Assembly (NCBI GenBank): GCA_021850555.1
Contig: JAJZLX010000142.1
Coordinates: 1 to 36,035 of the forward strand
Origin: Pseudomonadota bacterium
GTDB lineage: Bacteria; Pseudomonadota; Gammaproteobacteria; Steroidobacterales; Steroidobacteraceae
Length of the DNA stretch: 36,035 bases
Direction of reading: 5' to 3'
Under the pieces are notes generated by a model. That model saw only the letters and a list, made by a program, of their open reading frames with translations, was not told where the DNA came from and made no database searches. Position 1 is the first letter of the stretch, and each line of letters begins with the position of its first letter. A program made the translations under genes and the position numbers. This document shows, piece after piece, positions 15,802 to 24,714 of the stretch.

Positions 15802-17040
15802 CTATCCTTGAGGCGCCCGGCGCAATGGCGTGATTCCCATCTCTGCCGCCGGCACAAGGCAGGCGTAGAGCGAGCTCACCGAGCCCCTGAGGTCGTGCAT
15901 CGCTTCCACGCGCGCCCGGCCCACCCTGCCCATCCGCTCGAGAACGACCGCATCCGCCCTCAATGCGCTGCGCAGCGCCGCCTCAAGCGCCTGCGGCGAC
16001 GCAGCGGGGATGATCCAACCGCACTGCTCGTCGAGGAGTTCGGGGATGCCGGCGATATAGGTGGAGATGACCGGCCGCTGCAGAGCGAGAGCCTCCATTA
16101 TTACGATTGGCAGACCTTCCGCAAGGCTCGGCAGCAGCAGCGCTCGGCAGCCGCCGATGGTGTTGCGCACTTCGTCGTTGGCCTTCCAGCCCCTTAACTC
16201 GATGAAATCCTCAACCGCGAATCTGGCGATCTCCGCCTCGATCTCGCGATGGCTTTCGCCGCCGCCGATCAGGATCACCTTGAGCCCCGGAAACTCCCCC
16301 TTGAGCGCTGCGACCGCTCTCGGGATGAGCAGTTGCCCCTTCTGCGGGCAAAGCCGCCCGACGCACACGATTGTTGCGCTGTCGCTGCCCGGGTGCGTGT
16401 CGAGCCGAAATTCATCCAACATCAAACCGCAGCGGATGACGCGGATCTTCTCCCAGTGCTTCATGCTCGTGAGCAAAATGAGCTGCGCCCTGCAAAAATT
16501 GGAAATGGCCACGACGAAAGCGGCGTTCTTGATCTTCAGCTCCAAGGCGCAGCGCCCCGCATCCACGAATTCGTCCGGGCCGTGAGCGGTGAAGCTGTAA
16601 CCCACGCCGCCGCAAATGCGACTGAGCAATGCGATGGCCGATGCGTTGGTGGAAAAATGCACATGCAGGTGTCGAATGCCATCGGTCTTGGCCCGTTGAC
16701 GCAGATATACCGCCTGGATCAGGTACGCGGCATTCTTGACAATCGCGCCGCCGCCACATCGGGCAAGCCTGATGCAGGTCGCGATACCGCGGGCCAATCC
16801 GAGCGGGTTGACCAGGACCTCTTTGACGAGAGCCGCAAAGAGCCCGGTCGCGTTGCCGGTCAGTAGATAGTTGGTGCGACCCGCCTCCTCGATGTCGAGG
16901 GGATCCACGAGCTGCTCCGACCATCTTCGGCCGGCATAACGAACGACCTCAAGCCCCAATGTCTCGAGCGCCTCGATCTCCCTGCGGATGAAGGTCGTGC
17001 TCGTCATCGGGTAGGTGTTCATCAGGTAGCCTATTCTCAT
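15802..17040 (-). CDS. Glycosyltransferase family 4
   Basis: A 412-residue GT-B enzyme. The ATG at 17040 is chosen because the fold starts there (MRIGYLMNTYPMTSTTFIRRE) and it lies 16 nt after the upstream gene; the open frame extends further by chance. The N-terminal domain has HLHVHFSTNAS and YSFTAHGPDEF. The C-terminal domain has VCVGRLCPQKGQ and the donor-binding EGLPIVIMEALAL (the E-x7-E motif of GT4). It transfers a nucleotide-sugar-derived residue to a growing lipid-linked oligosaccharide on the cytoplasmic side; sugar unknown. It is the last gene of a three-gene leftward operon with two MocA-type oxidoreductases, and convergent with the tandem hydrolase across about 117 nt. Confidence 0.9.
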   Translation of the reverse strand: MRIGYLMNTYPMTSTTFIRREIEALETLGLEVVRYAGRRWSEQLVDPLDIEEAGRTNYLLTGNATGLFAALVKEVLVNPLGLARGIATCIRLARCGGGAIVKNAAYLIQAVYLRQRAKTDGIRHLHVHFSTNASAIALLSRICGGVGYSFTAHGPDEFVDAGRCALELKIKNAAFVVAISNFCRAQLILLTSMKHWEKIRVIRCGLMLDEFRLDTHPGSDSATIVCVGRLCPQKGQLLIPRAVAALKGEFPGLKVILIGGGESHREIEAEIARFAVEDFIELRGWKANDEVRNTIGGCRALLLPSLAEGLPIVIMEALALQRPVISTYIAGIPELLDEQCGWIIPAASPQALEAALRSALRADAVVLERMGRVGRARVEAMHDLRGSVSSLYACLVPAAEMGITPLRRAPQG

Positions 17041-17056
17041 GATGAGTTCCGGCGGA

Positions 17057-18124
17057 TCAACCGAGCCTCTTGCCTGCGGCGCGCCCCAGGTCGATGATAC
17101 GAATGGTGTCGAGCGACAATGCCGGCGGCAACACCTCGCTTTCCAGTGAGCCACTCAGCACTAGATCACGAAAATGTCGCAGCATGGGAGCATAGGGATT
17201 GGCGCCGTAAGAGTGATATTCCGTCCTGTTCGCCGACAAGGCGAGTCTCAGCCGGCGCAACATCCTCGATCTTCGCAGGCGCAACGTCATCCGTTGCCTG
17301 CGGCTCGTCGTCGTGCCGGGCGCCGGATGCGTCGGTGCCGGAGCCGCTCTTTTCACCGCAATCGCTTCGCTGCCCAACAATGGTGCCGCCAGCCGCAGCG
17401 TGCCTTCCGAGCACGCGGCAACAGCGCAGTTGGACATCAGCGTCACAAGCGACATTGACAGCTGGGAGTGGCCTCCGCGTTGGTGAAGAAGCTGTAGCGA
17501 GGCATGCAGGTCCACTCCTGCGTCGCCCATCAAGAGCGCGGCATCGACGTTGCTCACCGGTCCGAGCAGCTTCAAGGCGAGGGAAATGAGGTAGCCTCCC
17601 CGATCGAGCAGAGCGCCCCCCCCTTGCGCGGCGAACAGGCGCGGAAGGGCGGCGGCGGTGGTGGGATAGCCGAAGTCGCAATACAAGTGCAGCGGCTGGC
17701 CGAGCTCCGGCGAGCTCGCCAGCTCGACAAAGCGCCGGTGGGACGGGAGCATGTGTGTCCAGATCGCCTCCATGAATAGCCGGCGGGATTGACGCGCCGC
17801 CAGCAGGACCTTCTCTCCTTCTTGCGCGGTGACGGCGAACGGCTTCTCGCACAGGACGGCCTTGCCCGCGGTCAACGCGGCGATGGATGTTCGTGCGTGG
17901 TCGACCGTCCGATTGGCAATGTAGATTGCGTCGATGGATTTGTCCTCGAGCATCGTCTGCAGGCTGTCGTGGGCATTGGCGATACCGAAGGCTTGGGCGA
18001 ATTGGCGGCTTCTTTGGCGGGAATGTGACGCGACGGCGACCACTTCCACCTCGGAAGTGTCATCAAAGGCGGGCAGGATCGTCGCCGCCATCAGGCCGGT
18101 GCCCACTAGACCGAATCGAAGCAT
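17057..18124 (-). CDS. Gfo/Idh/MocA-family oxidoreductase 1
   Basis: A 355-residue NAD(P)-dependent oxidoreductase. The N-terminal Rossmann domain begins FGLVGTGLMAATILPAF, and the family motif CEKPFAV lies at about residue 92-98. LFMEAIWTHMLPSHR and LLDRGGYLISLALKLLG in the C-terminal domain are typical of the dehydrogenases acting on sugars, nucleotide sugars or inositols. In an EPS locus it probably oxidises or epimerises a nucleotide sugar. Odd points are the arginine-rich stretch near residues 270-295 and the poor nucleotide loop (G-T-G-L-M-A). It lies 36 nt after oxidoreductase 2 and 16 nt before the GT4. Confidence 0.87.
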   Translation of the reverse strand: MLRFGLVGTGLMAATILPAFDDTSEVEVVAVASHSRQRSRQFAQAFGIANAHDSLQTMLEDKSIDAIYIANRTVDHARTSIAALTAGKAVLCEKPFAVTAQEGEKVLLAARQSRRLFMEAIWTHMLPSHRRFVELASSPELGQPLHLYCDFGYPTTAAALPRLFAAQGGGALLDRGGYLISLALKLLGPVSNVDAALLMGDAGVDLHASLQLLHQRGGHSQLSMSLVTLMSNCAVAACSEGTLRLAAPLLGSEAIAVKRAAPAPTHPAPGTTTSRRQRMTLRLRRSRMLRRLRLALSANRTEYHSYGANPYAPMLRHFRDLVLSGSLESEVLPPALSLDTIRIIDLGRAAGKRLG

Positions 18125-18160
18125 CTTCAGAGCGATTGTCTTGGCCGGATCGGCTGTTCT

Positions 18161-19318
18161 TCAGCCGGCCCGCGCCCATGGCATTGGCTCGATGGGCGGG
18201 CAACCGGTCTGCATGATGCTGACGCCCGAGATATCCTCGGCATTCTGAATGGCCAGTGTGATTTCATTGAGGTGGAGCGCCAAATGTGAATTCAATCGGG
18301 GCTGTCTGTGCTCTGCCGAGGCTGCGAGCAACTCGGCCGGACCAAGTGCGAAATTCATGGCTGCCGCGCCCCTGCGCCGCACTTTCTGCTGAGTCGGGCC
18401 GATAATACGCACGCGCTTGGCGATGGGGCTGTTGACGAGCTTGCGTCTGATCGCATAGCGCCGTCGCAACCGGACTGCGGCGTTGTTGTCCCAGCATTCG
18501 CCGACTTCAAGCGAGCCCTTTTCGCCGACGACCAGAATTTTGTGGTTGTGCGGGGCAATGATACTGCAAGTCAGTCTTGCAACGACGTTGGACGCGAAAA
18601 ACAATGTCGCACAGGAAAAATCCGGTGCGGTGCGGGAGCCGTCGCCAATTTTGTCCTGCAGAAGGTTGGCCGAGGCGGCGATGACTTTTTGAACCGGGCC
18701 GAACATGGCGATCAGCCAGGTGAGGTAGTAGCCGGCGTGCTCCAGAGTACAGCCGATGGAGAACTCATTGCGATAGGGCCAGGGGGCGCCGGATTCGCTT
18801 TGCCAGTGGCGGTATGGCGCTTGCGCAACGTAGCCGTCGTCGAGTTCGGCGTAGACCAGATGGGGTTTGCCGATCCTGTTCTCGCGTAGCGCCAGCCAGA
18901 GCGTTTGGGCCGTCTCGCCAAGCAGGCTGCATGGCGCGGATGCCAAGAGGAGGTCTTGCTTTTTCGCCAGCGCATGCAAAGCGTAGGCGGCGTCCATGTC
19001 CAATGCGAGTGGCTTTTCGGAATAGACGTGTTTGCCGGCTTGAAGGCAGCGCATGCTGACCTGATGATGAGACTCCGGATTGGTCAGGTTCAAGATGAGA
19101 CTGACTGCGCGATAGCGGGCATCCAGCAATTCATCGAGGCTGTTCGCAGCAGGCACTCGCCAATACGTGCAGAATGCGCGCAGGCGCTCGGCGTCGATGT
19201 CGAACGCCGCGGCAACCCTGATTTCGGGAAATGACTGGAGCGACCGCATGTAGAGGTCGGCGACATATCCGGTTCCGACGATGGCAATTTCGTGCAAGTC
19301 ACTGTCTCCGCCGGCCAT
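18161..19318 (-). CDS. Gfo/Idh/MocA-family oxidoreductase 2
   Basis: A 385-residue relative of the next gene downstream. The Rossmann motif is IAIVGTGYVADLYMRSL, the family motif SEKPLAL lies near residue 100, and EFSIGCTLEHAGYYLTWLIAMFGPV contributes the active-site His. The C-terminal third is basic (RLRRRYAIRRKL). Start choice is uncertain: GTG 19321, ATG 19318, or an in-frame TTG about 8 codons downstream that is preceded by GGAG. The protein is the first gene of the leftward operon, and an inverted repeat lies about 80 nt upstream (19399-19414). Two paralogous MocA enzymes in tandem suggest consecutive redox steps on one nucleotide sugar. Confidence 0.87.
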   Translation of the reverse strand: MAGGDSDLHEIAIVGTGYVADLYMRSLQSFPEIRVAAAFDIDAERLRAFCTYWRVPAANSLDELLDARYRAVSLILNLTNPESHHQVSMRCLQAGKHVYSEKPLALDMDAAYALHALAKKQDLLLASAPCSLLGETAQTLWLALRENRIGKPHLVYAELDDGYVAQAPYRHWQSESGAPWPYRNEFSIGCTLEHAGYYLTWLIAMFGPVQKVIAASANLLQDKIGDGSRTAPDFSCATLFFASNVVARLTCSIIAPHNHKILVVGEKGSLEVGECWDNNAAVRLRRRYAIRRKLVNSPIAKRVRIIGPTQQKVRRRGAAAMNFALGPAELLAASAEHRQPRLNSHLALHLNEITLAIQNAEDISGVSIMQTGCPPIEPMPWARAG

Positions 19319-20088
19319 CACCCACGGCCGGACGGCGCGGGCGGTGAGTTACGGTCGGCGTAAGGATCTCGGTCGGCTTTCAGGGAAATTCAGCAATATT
19401 GTGTACTTGCACAAAATGTTACCACATCAGCACGACGGTCCGCAGTCCGGGAAGTCCGCGGCAGAGGGAAGCGGACCGTGAGACGCCGATCGATGTCTTG
19501 GCAATGAAAGCCCGGGGGCGCAGCTGAGCGGGCGCGAGCGCCATGCCCGTCCGGTGCCGGCTTGCGCAGTCCTCTGCGCCTTGGTGATGGCGGATCTTGC
19601 CGAGGCGGCTGCCCTGGTCGTGTGCTGCTCACGGTGCAGCTCATTTCAGAGCGATGCGCCCGGGCGCAAGGCCGGTCGGTTGTGTGAGCTCTTGCGCGGC
19701 GGCAGAGCCGGCGAAGGGGGGCGGCGCACGGCACCCGGACTGAGGCGATGCACTGCTGCTACGACACGGCAATTGCGCAATGTCCGCACGGCAGTTGCCA
19801 TCGACCGGGAGGCGTCGGCGCCGACCCCGCTTTGCCCGCAGCGCTGCGATACTTGTGTGTGGCGTTAGCAGAGGTCAGGATTGTGTGGGCAAATCGCCGG
19901 CGAGCGCACGTCGGTGGCGCGGATTCCGGTAAACGCTTGGCGACGGCCCATTCTCTCGATTCTCCGCCCTGTGTCCTCGGCGGCGGTCATGGCCGGACCG
20001 GAATGCATCATCGAGGGGTGTTCACCCGAGAGGCGGCGAGTCCCGACGGCAGCTGCCTGCTCGCCGGCAATGCTGCGGTGCAATGCCC
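19319..20088. other. 770-nt intergenic region, no gene recognised
   Basis: This lies upstream of the leftward oxidoreductase operon and downstream of the leftward glycosyltransferase at 20089. Apart from the inverted repeat at 19399-19414 and its AT-rich surroundings, I see no convincing coding sequence. Frames of 70-115 codons on both strands have Arg/Cys/Ala-rich, non-protein-like products and no ribosome binding sites. No transposon ends or terminators were recognised. It could be the scar of a lost gene. Confidence 0.4.
19399..19414. promoter_or_regulatory. Inverted repeat TTGTG-N6-CACAA, candidate operator
   Basis: The sequence TTGTG-TACTTG-CACAA is a perfect 5-bp inverted repeat with a 6-bp spacer in an AT-rich island (about 19383-19432) of otherwise GC-rich intergenic DNA. 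It lies about 80 nt upstream of the leftward oxidoreductase operon. Spacing and half-site resemble CRP/FNR-superfamily operators (TGTGA-N6-TCACA), but the outer bases differ. The regulator is unknown. Confidence 0.4.
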
Positions 20089-21090
20089 TTATGGGTTTCG
20101 GGGAGAAAGTCCGCGAACGGCCGGAACGAGGCGATTGCGGGGCCGCAGCACGCTGTGCCTGAGGAAATCACGAAAGAAATGCGGAATAGCGGTTGCGGCC
20201 CGACCGAGCGCGACACGTTTGAGCAAGCCGACGGGGTAGGCGAGAACGACGAGCAGATCAATGAGAATCGCGCGCCGGATCCCGAAGGCGACGGCAAAGT
20301 ACCGGCGTCTGGATTCGAACCAGTACGCCGGCAGGCGCCTGGGACGGCTCGTGCGCTCCGTCACTCCGGTGCTGTGGCCGATGATATGCATCACGCGGCT
20401 CTCCGGCACGTACCAGGTGGGGAAGCCGGCGGCAAGGGCTCTGCGGCAGAAGTCGGTCTCCTCGAAGTACAGGAAGTAGTTTTCATCGAGCCCTCCGATC
20501 GCATCAAACACCCTCGATCGGATCATCATCGAGGCGCCGCAAATCCAGTCCACGGGCTGCTGCGCCCGGCTCATGTGCCGTGCCACCTCCCATCTGTCGA
20601 GCAGCCGCGATATGACCCCAATCTGCAGGGCGCCGCAGAGCTCGCTCGCGATCGACGGAAATCGAAAGGCGATAGGCCAGTCGCTGCCGTCGAGATTCTC
20701 GAAGCTGCTGCCGGCGATCCCCACGGTCGGGTGCGCTTCCAGGAAGCTCACCAACGTCTGGATGGCGCCAGGTCTCACCTGGGCGTCGGGATTGAGCAGA
20801 TGGATGTAATCGGGCGCATCGTCCTCGAACGCCTTGCGAATGCCGAGGTTGTTGCCATACGCGAATCCACCGTTTGTGGGCGCGAGGATCGGCGTCACCC
20901 ACGATCCCCAGCCGTTCTCCTCGATGGCCTGCAAGAGATGCGGGTAGTCGCCGGAGGCGTTATCAACCACGATCAGGCGGATGGCGATACTCGCGGCCGA
21001 GCGGTCCGCATCTACCGATCGCAGGCTCTCGATCGTGAGCGGCGCCGATCGATAGCTGACGATGATGACCGTGACATTCACGTTGCGCAT
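20089..21090 (-). CDS. Glycosyltransferase family 2, rhamnosyltransferase (WbbL)-like
   Basis: A 333-residue GT-A enzyme. The N-terminus VTVIIVSYRSAPLTIESLRSV is followed by IVVDNASGD, then TNGGFAYGNNLGIRKA and the metal/sugar motif HLLNPDAQV (about 98-106). The acceptor region holds CGASMMIRSRVFDAIGGLDE and YFEETDFCRRALAAG. This arrangement is that of WbbL-type rhamnosyltransferases and relatives acting on lipid-linked sugars at the inner face of the membrane. A hydrophobic C-terminal segment (about 275-295) may anchor it. It is the last of a leftward run, 15 nt after the membrane GT2. Confidence 0.9.
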   Translation of the reverse strand: MRNVNVTVIIVSYRSAPLTIESLRSVDADRSAASIAIRLIVVDNASGDYPHLLQAIEENGWGSWVTPILAPTNGGFAYGNNLGIRKAFEDDAPDYIHLLNPDAQVRPGAIQTLVSFLEAHPTVGIAGSSFENLDGSDWPIAFRFPSIASELCGALQIGVISRLLDRWEVARHMSRAQQPVDWICGASMMIRSRVFDAIGGLDENYFLYFEETDFCRRALAAGFPTWYVPESRVMHIIGHSTGVTERTSRPRRLPAYWFESRRRYFAVAFGIRRAILIDLLVVLAYPVGLLKRVALGRAATAIPHFFRDFLRHSVLRPRNRLVPAVRGLSPRNP

Positions 21091-21105
21091 GCAGTTTGAC
21101 GGAGG

Positions 21106-22278
21106 CTAGCGTTTCGAGCGAACCCATTTCGATTGCGGCTTGACAAGGAATCGCAGGTAAAGTGGTATCTTGCAGACGGCGTAAATCGACGCCAGGGCGA
21201 GGTCTTTGCCCGAGATCGTTCGGCGGCCGAAGCATTGCCAGGACAGCATGACGGCGGCGGCGAAGAATAGCATCGACGCCGTTGCGATCGAGAATGGCAG
21301 GGGTTCGCGCGCGAGCATCGCGAGCGGCACGGACACGGTCCAACTGCCCGCAATCAACATACCCAGCAGGGCGAGCGGCGGTACGCAAAGGTCGAGAGCC
21401 ATCGCACCGAGGGCCAAGTCGTGGCGGCTGGTTGATTCGAGCAGCAATCTCGGCACTTCGACGAGGATTGAGCGCAAGTGTCCGTGTTCCCATCGCGTGC
21501 GCTGGCTGCGAACGGCGTCGATCGACGTCGGGAAGCTGCTGCTGACCGCGGCGTGGGCGCAGAACAGGGGCGGGCAGCCGCGCCGGGCGAGCTCAAGGCC
21601 GAGTTTCAGGTCCTCGACGATGTGGCCCGTGGCCAGGGGCGCCGTGCGGATGCAGGCCCAGGGGAAGGCCATGCCGGTGCCCATGAGCTGACAGGGGAAC
21701 CCCATGCGGCGAAGCCCGAGCGGTCTCACGTGGTTCTTTATGAGCCATGCAAACTCGGCAATGCGCATCCTCAGCGCGGCGCCTTCGGGCGCACGCATCC
21801 GATAGAGGGATTGGACCGGGCGCCCCGAGGCCTGGGCCGCGGCAGCGAGCATTGCGATGGATCCCGATTGCACCAGGCAATCGGCGTCGATGATGATGAG
21901 GACATCGGGGGCGTCCTTCTCGAGGTGGCGTACTCCGTAATCCAGGGCATATCCCTTGCCGCGAAGCTGCCTGTTGTGCCGCGCTATCACTTCCGCGCCT
22001 TCGCCGTGCGCGATCTTCTCCGTCTGGTCCGAGCAATTGTCGGCCACGACCAACAGGCGGTCGCAGGGTCCCAGTTGCGCAGCGATCGATTTGAGGGTGC
22101 CGGCAATCGTGGTCTCTTCGTCATGCGCGGGGATCAAGACGGCGATGCGTCGTGGTCGATTTGCGCCGGCCATCGGCGGGATATCGCCGCTCAGGCACGC
22201 TGCCGCCACCTCCACGAGCAAGACCATGCACGGAATCAGCAACAGCACGCACAGCAAGGCGAGGATGATGGCGCTCAT
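21106..22278 (-). CDS. Membrane glycosyltransferase family 2 (processive-type, cellulose-synthase-like)
   Basis: A 390-residue membrane GT2. An N-terminal membrane helix (about 2-28) precedes the GT-A domain with AVLIPAHDEETTIAGTL, VVADNCSDQT, the DADC metal motif, and QRTRWEHG (the Q-x-x-R-W motif of processive GT2 enzymes). Two or three membrane helices follow (about 290-360). Such enzymes either build a chain or add the first sugar to a lipid carrier. It starts 13 nt downstream of the acetyltransferase gene and is followed by the rhamnosyltransferase-like gene. Donor sugar unknown. Confidence 0.9.
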   Translation of the reverse strand: MSAIILALLCVLLLIPCMVLLVEVAAACLSGDIPPMAGANRPRRIAVLIPAHDEETTIAGTLKSIAAQLGPCDRLLVVADNCSDQTEKIAHGEGAEVIARHNRQLRGKGYALDYGVRHLEKDAPDVLIIIDADCLVQSGSIAMLAAAAQASGRPVQSLYRMRAPEGAALRMRIAEFAWLIKNHVRPLGLRRMGFPCQLMGTGMAFPWACIRTAPLATGHIVEDLKLGLELARRGCPPLFCAHAAVSSSFPTSIDAVRSQRTRWEHGHLRSILVEVPRLLLESTSRHDLALGAMALDLCVPPLALLGMLIAGSWTVSVPLAMLAREPLPFSIATASMLFFAAAVMLSWQCFGRRTISGKDLALASIYAVCKIPLYLRFLVKPQSKWVRSKR

Positions 22279-22291
22279 TGCCGCGCCAGCC

Positions 22292-22795
22292 TCAGGTCCG
22301 CCTCGGCTTGATCACGGCGGGTACGCCTACTGCGATCGAGCCATCGGGTACGTTGGTGATGACGACCGCGTTTGCGCCGATCAGCACGTTGTTGCCAATC
22401 CTGATGTGCCCGAGGAGCTTCGCTCCGGTGCCGATATCCACGTTATCTCCCACAGTCGGCGCTCCCGGATCGTCTACACGCTGAAGACCGACGACGACGC
22501 CATTGCGAATGCGGCAGTTGTCGCCGAACTTGGCGTAGCCGCTGATCACGATGCCTCCGAAGTGATCGATGATGAAATTTCGCCCGATCTCGACCTCGCA
22601 GGGCAGCTCGATTCCCGTGACGATCTGGACGAGCTTGAACAGAAGCCTGTATACAAGCGAAAGACACTTGCGCAGGGGTGCAGGCCGGACCCGGTATCGC
22701 CAGCGCCCGAAGCGGTAGATGAGAAGAGCCCAGAAGCCCTGTGCCGCCCAATCGCCGCCATGGGCCTTGAGGTCGCCGCGAATGTTATCAAACAT
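22292..22795 (-). CDS. Serine-acetyltransferase-like hexapeptide acyltransferase 1
   Basis: A 167-residue left-handed beta-helix protein. The N-terminal helical part (WALLIYRFGRWRYRVRPAPL) is followed by hexapeptide repeats from about residue 68 (CEVEIGRNFIIDHFGGIVIS, then NCRIRNGVVVG, DIGTGAKLLGHIRIGNNVLIGANAVV) and the terminal VPDGSIAVGVPAVI. It resembles CysE but is shorter than the usual 270-residue enzyme and lacks its long N-terminal domain. In EPS loci such proteins O-acetylate sugars with acetyl-CoA. Its start overlaps the tail of the decayed GT4 (22788-23144) by 8 nt. Confidence 0.88.
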   Translation of the reverse strand: MFDNIRGDLKAHGGDWAAQGFWALLIYRFGRWRYRVRPAPLRKCLSLVYRLLFKLVQIVTGIELPCEVEIGRNFIIDHFGGIVISGYAKFGDNCRIRNGVVVGLQRVDDPGAPTVGDNVDIGTGAKLLGHIRIGNNVLIGANAVVITNVPDGSIAVGVPAVIKPRRT

Positions 22796-23144
22796 AAATG
22801 AGGGGGGTGGCCTTGCGAATTTTCGCCATGAGACCCGCCGGCCTCATGAACTCTGCGGGTCCGTGCACGGTGAAGCTGTGCGGTGCTCCGCCATGGGCAT
22901 GCACGGGCAGGGCCGCTTGCGGCGAATTGGCGCCGAAGTGAGCATGCACTCGCTCGATGGCGCAAACGCGCAGCCGGGGGGGATTCGGCAGGCGTCCGCG
23001 AGGTGGGCGGCGCGGCGGCTGATCCCATACGCGCAGCGCCGTACGTTTCACCGCCGGTCCCTGCCGTTGCAATGCCTGGATTTGGCGGCCGAGGAAGCGG
23101 TGACTGACTTTGGGGTAGTCGTTGATGGGAGAGGCGATCTTCAA
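22788..23144 (-). pseudogene. Remnant of a GT4 glycosyltransferase (two N-terminal fragments joined)
   Basis: A 118-codon leftward frame from a TTG at 23144 (8 nt after the upstream GT2 stop) to TGA at 22788. Its first about 45 residues read like the start of a GT4: KIASPINDYPKVSHRF, then RQIQALQRQG and AVKRTALRVWD. After a Pro/Arg-rich joint of about 20 residues it continues VHAHFGANSPQAALPVHAHG and HSFTVHGPAEFMRPAGLMAK, the pattern that in an intact GT4 lies some 100 residues further on (compare HLHVHFSTNAS and FTAHGPDEF in the GT4 at 15802-17040). It then stops. About 80-100 internal residues and the whole donor-binding domain are missing, so no activity is expected. Confidence 0.72.
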
Positions 23145-23152
23145 CGGAAATC

Positions 23153-24133
23153 TTACTTGTATTCGATGATGAGCGATCCGACTCCCCGTACCCGGTCCCA
23201 ATTGAATTTGATCTGGCCGAGCGTTTCGGGGAACTTGCTCAAGACCAGGGCGCCGGCGTGCAGCCAGTGGCGCGCCGTCGGCCGTCCGTTCTTCGTGGCG
23301 AGCCGGATCACCTGCAGGGGGTAGACGAGCAGGGTCAACAGGGCCCAGGGACCGGTCAGCAGAGCGCCGCACAGAGCGATGAGCGGTATGCACAGGCCCC
23401 AGAGCCATGTGCGCCGCGATTCGCGCACCCAGTGCCGCTCGGGCGGCCTGCCGTGCAGGTGAGCGCCCTGAGCATAAGCGTACCCACCGCGGGTCATGCG
23501 CGTCCACCACTGGGAGAATCGATACAGAGCGGCATCGTGCAGGGTCATCTCCGAGTCGATGTGCCAGATCCGCCAGCCCGCTCTGCGCAGCCGGACGCAC
23601 AGCTCGGGCTCCTCTCCGCAAATCAATCCCGGATGGAAGCCGTTCGCCTGGCGAAAGGCATCGACGCGCATTACCGCATCCCCGCCGCACGCGGTCGTTT
23701 CTCCCAGGGGAAACGAGCTCCACTCCATATCGCAAAGGAGGTTGTAGACGGACCTCTCTGGATATCGCTCGCGCCGCCGTCCCCAGACCGCCGCGGTTTG
23801 TGGATGCCGCTCCAGGAAGTCTATGGCAGCCGTCAACCAGCCGGGAACGACCTCACAATCTCCGTCTACAAAGAAGACGTATTCGAGGTCCGGATGCAGC
23901 TCGAGCAGCTTGCGAAAGCCGGCATTCCTCGCCCGCGCGGCGGTAAACGGAATCTTCGGATCGAGCTCCACCACGCTCGCGCCGCGGGCAAGGCTCGTTG
24001 CAACGGACTCGTCGACGGACCCCGAATCGACGTATACGGTCCAGCTCATCAGCCCATGGACGGACTCGAGGCAGCGCTTCAGGCGCTCGCCCTCATTTCT
24101 GCCAATGACGACGATCCCGAGAGTGCCGGGCAC
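23153..24133 (-). CDS. Glycosyltransferase family 2
   Basis: A 326-residue GT-A enzyme. The start GTG at 24133 is chosen over a GTG at 24238 because GGGGAGGG (24142-24149) sits 8 nt upstream and the domain starts right after (GTLGIVVIGRNEGERLKRCL). It has VYVDSGSVDESVA, then FFVDGDCEVVPGW (DxD-like motif), CGGDAVMRVDAFRQANGF, and GEEPELCVRLRRAGW. A hydrophobic C-terminal pair (about 235-270) is probably membrane-associated. This is the succinoglycan/EPS-type GT2 group. It is the first gene of the leftward run 24133-20089. The 105 extra nt of open frame upstream encode a low-complexity stretch. Confidence 0.88.
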   Translation of the reverse strand: MPGTLGIVVIGRNEGERLKRCLESVHGLMSWTVYVDSGSVDESVATSLARGASVVELDPKIPFTAARARNAGFRKLLELHPDLEYVFFVDGDCEVVPGWLTAAIDFLERHPQTAAVWGRRRERYPERSVYNLLCDMEWSSFPLGETTACGGDAVMRVDAFRQANGFHPGLICGEEPELCVRLRRAGWRIWHIDSEMTLHDAALYRFSQWWTRMTRGGYAYAQGAHLHGRPPERHWVRESRRTWLWGLCIPLIALCGALLTGPWALLTLLVYPLQVIRLATKNGRPTARHWLHAGALVLSKFPETLGQIKFNWDRVRGVGSLIIEYK

Positions 24134-24714
24134 GGACTCAACCCTCCCCGCTTCCGAGCCGTGACGCTCCGCCCGGCTGGGAGGCTGTTGCGCCGCCCCC
24201 GGGGAGGCGTCTCGCCCGCTGGTCAGCTCGTTGATCACGGGTAACCGAATAGCGACTGCGTCTCACTTTATCAATGAAGCGGCACTCTTCCAAGGCCCGG
24301 CGCCCCGCGGACGACCTGCCGGCGCCTTGCTGCCCCAATCGCAGCGGGCGGACACCGGCCGCGATTGCGCCCCCCCTGCCGATTATGCGTCCGCGCCGCG
24401 GCGGCCGCGCAGTATAATGCACTGCAGGCACAGGGCTGAACCGACCGTCTTCGAGCGCCGTGATGACCTTCAAATTACCGGAATCTCCAAGTTGCGGTCC
24501 TGTGAATCCCACGCCCCGGCGTCGATTCGGATCGGTGCCCGGCATGGTGAGCGGGGATCGGCGGGCGGTGGCGGCGAGGCTGCACACGGCACCGCCCGCA
24601 CGGGGCGGGGAAGGGGGGGAGTGCCCGGGGCTCGCGCAGGCCTCGCCGGGTCTTGTAGCGACCCGCTCGATACCGCCCGGACGCCCCGCGGCATAGGACC
24701 GCCGTAAGCTGTCT
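24134..24714. other. Divergent intergenic region with a TATAAT box
   Basis: The region lies between the leftward GT2 and the rightward ATP-grasp gene. The only clear signal is a consensus TATAAT at 24412-24417 on the + strand; no -35 match lies at the proper distance. If used, it gives a leader of nearly 300 nt before the GTG at 24715. Several open frames (up to about 158 codons) have Arg/Pro/Gly-rich translations typical of chance frames. A 78-codon frame at 24460-24696 has no support beyond its length. No riboswitch or terminator was recognised. Confidence 0.4.

Noticed and set aside
24460..24696. 78-codon frame as a small protein before the ATP-grasp gene
   Set aside because: No ribosome binding site, Pro/Ala/Arg-rich end, and no similarity recognised; kept only as part of the intergenic description.
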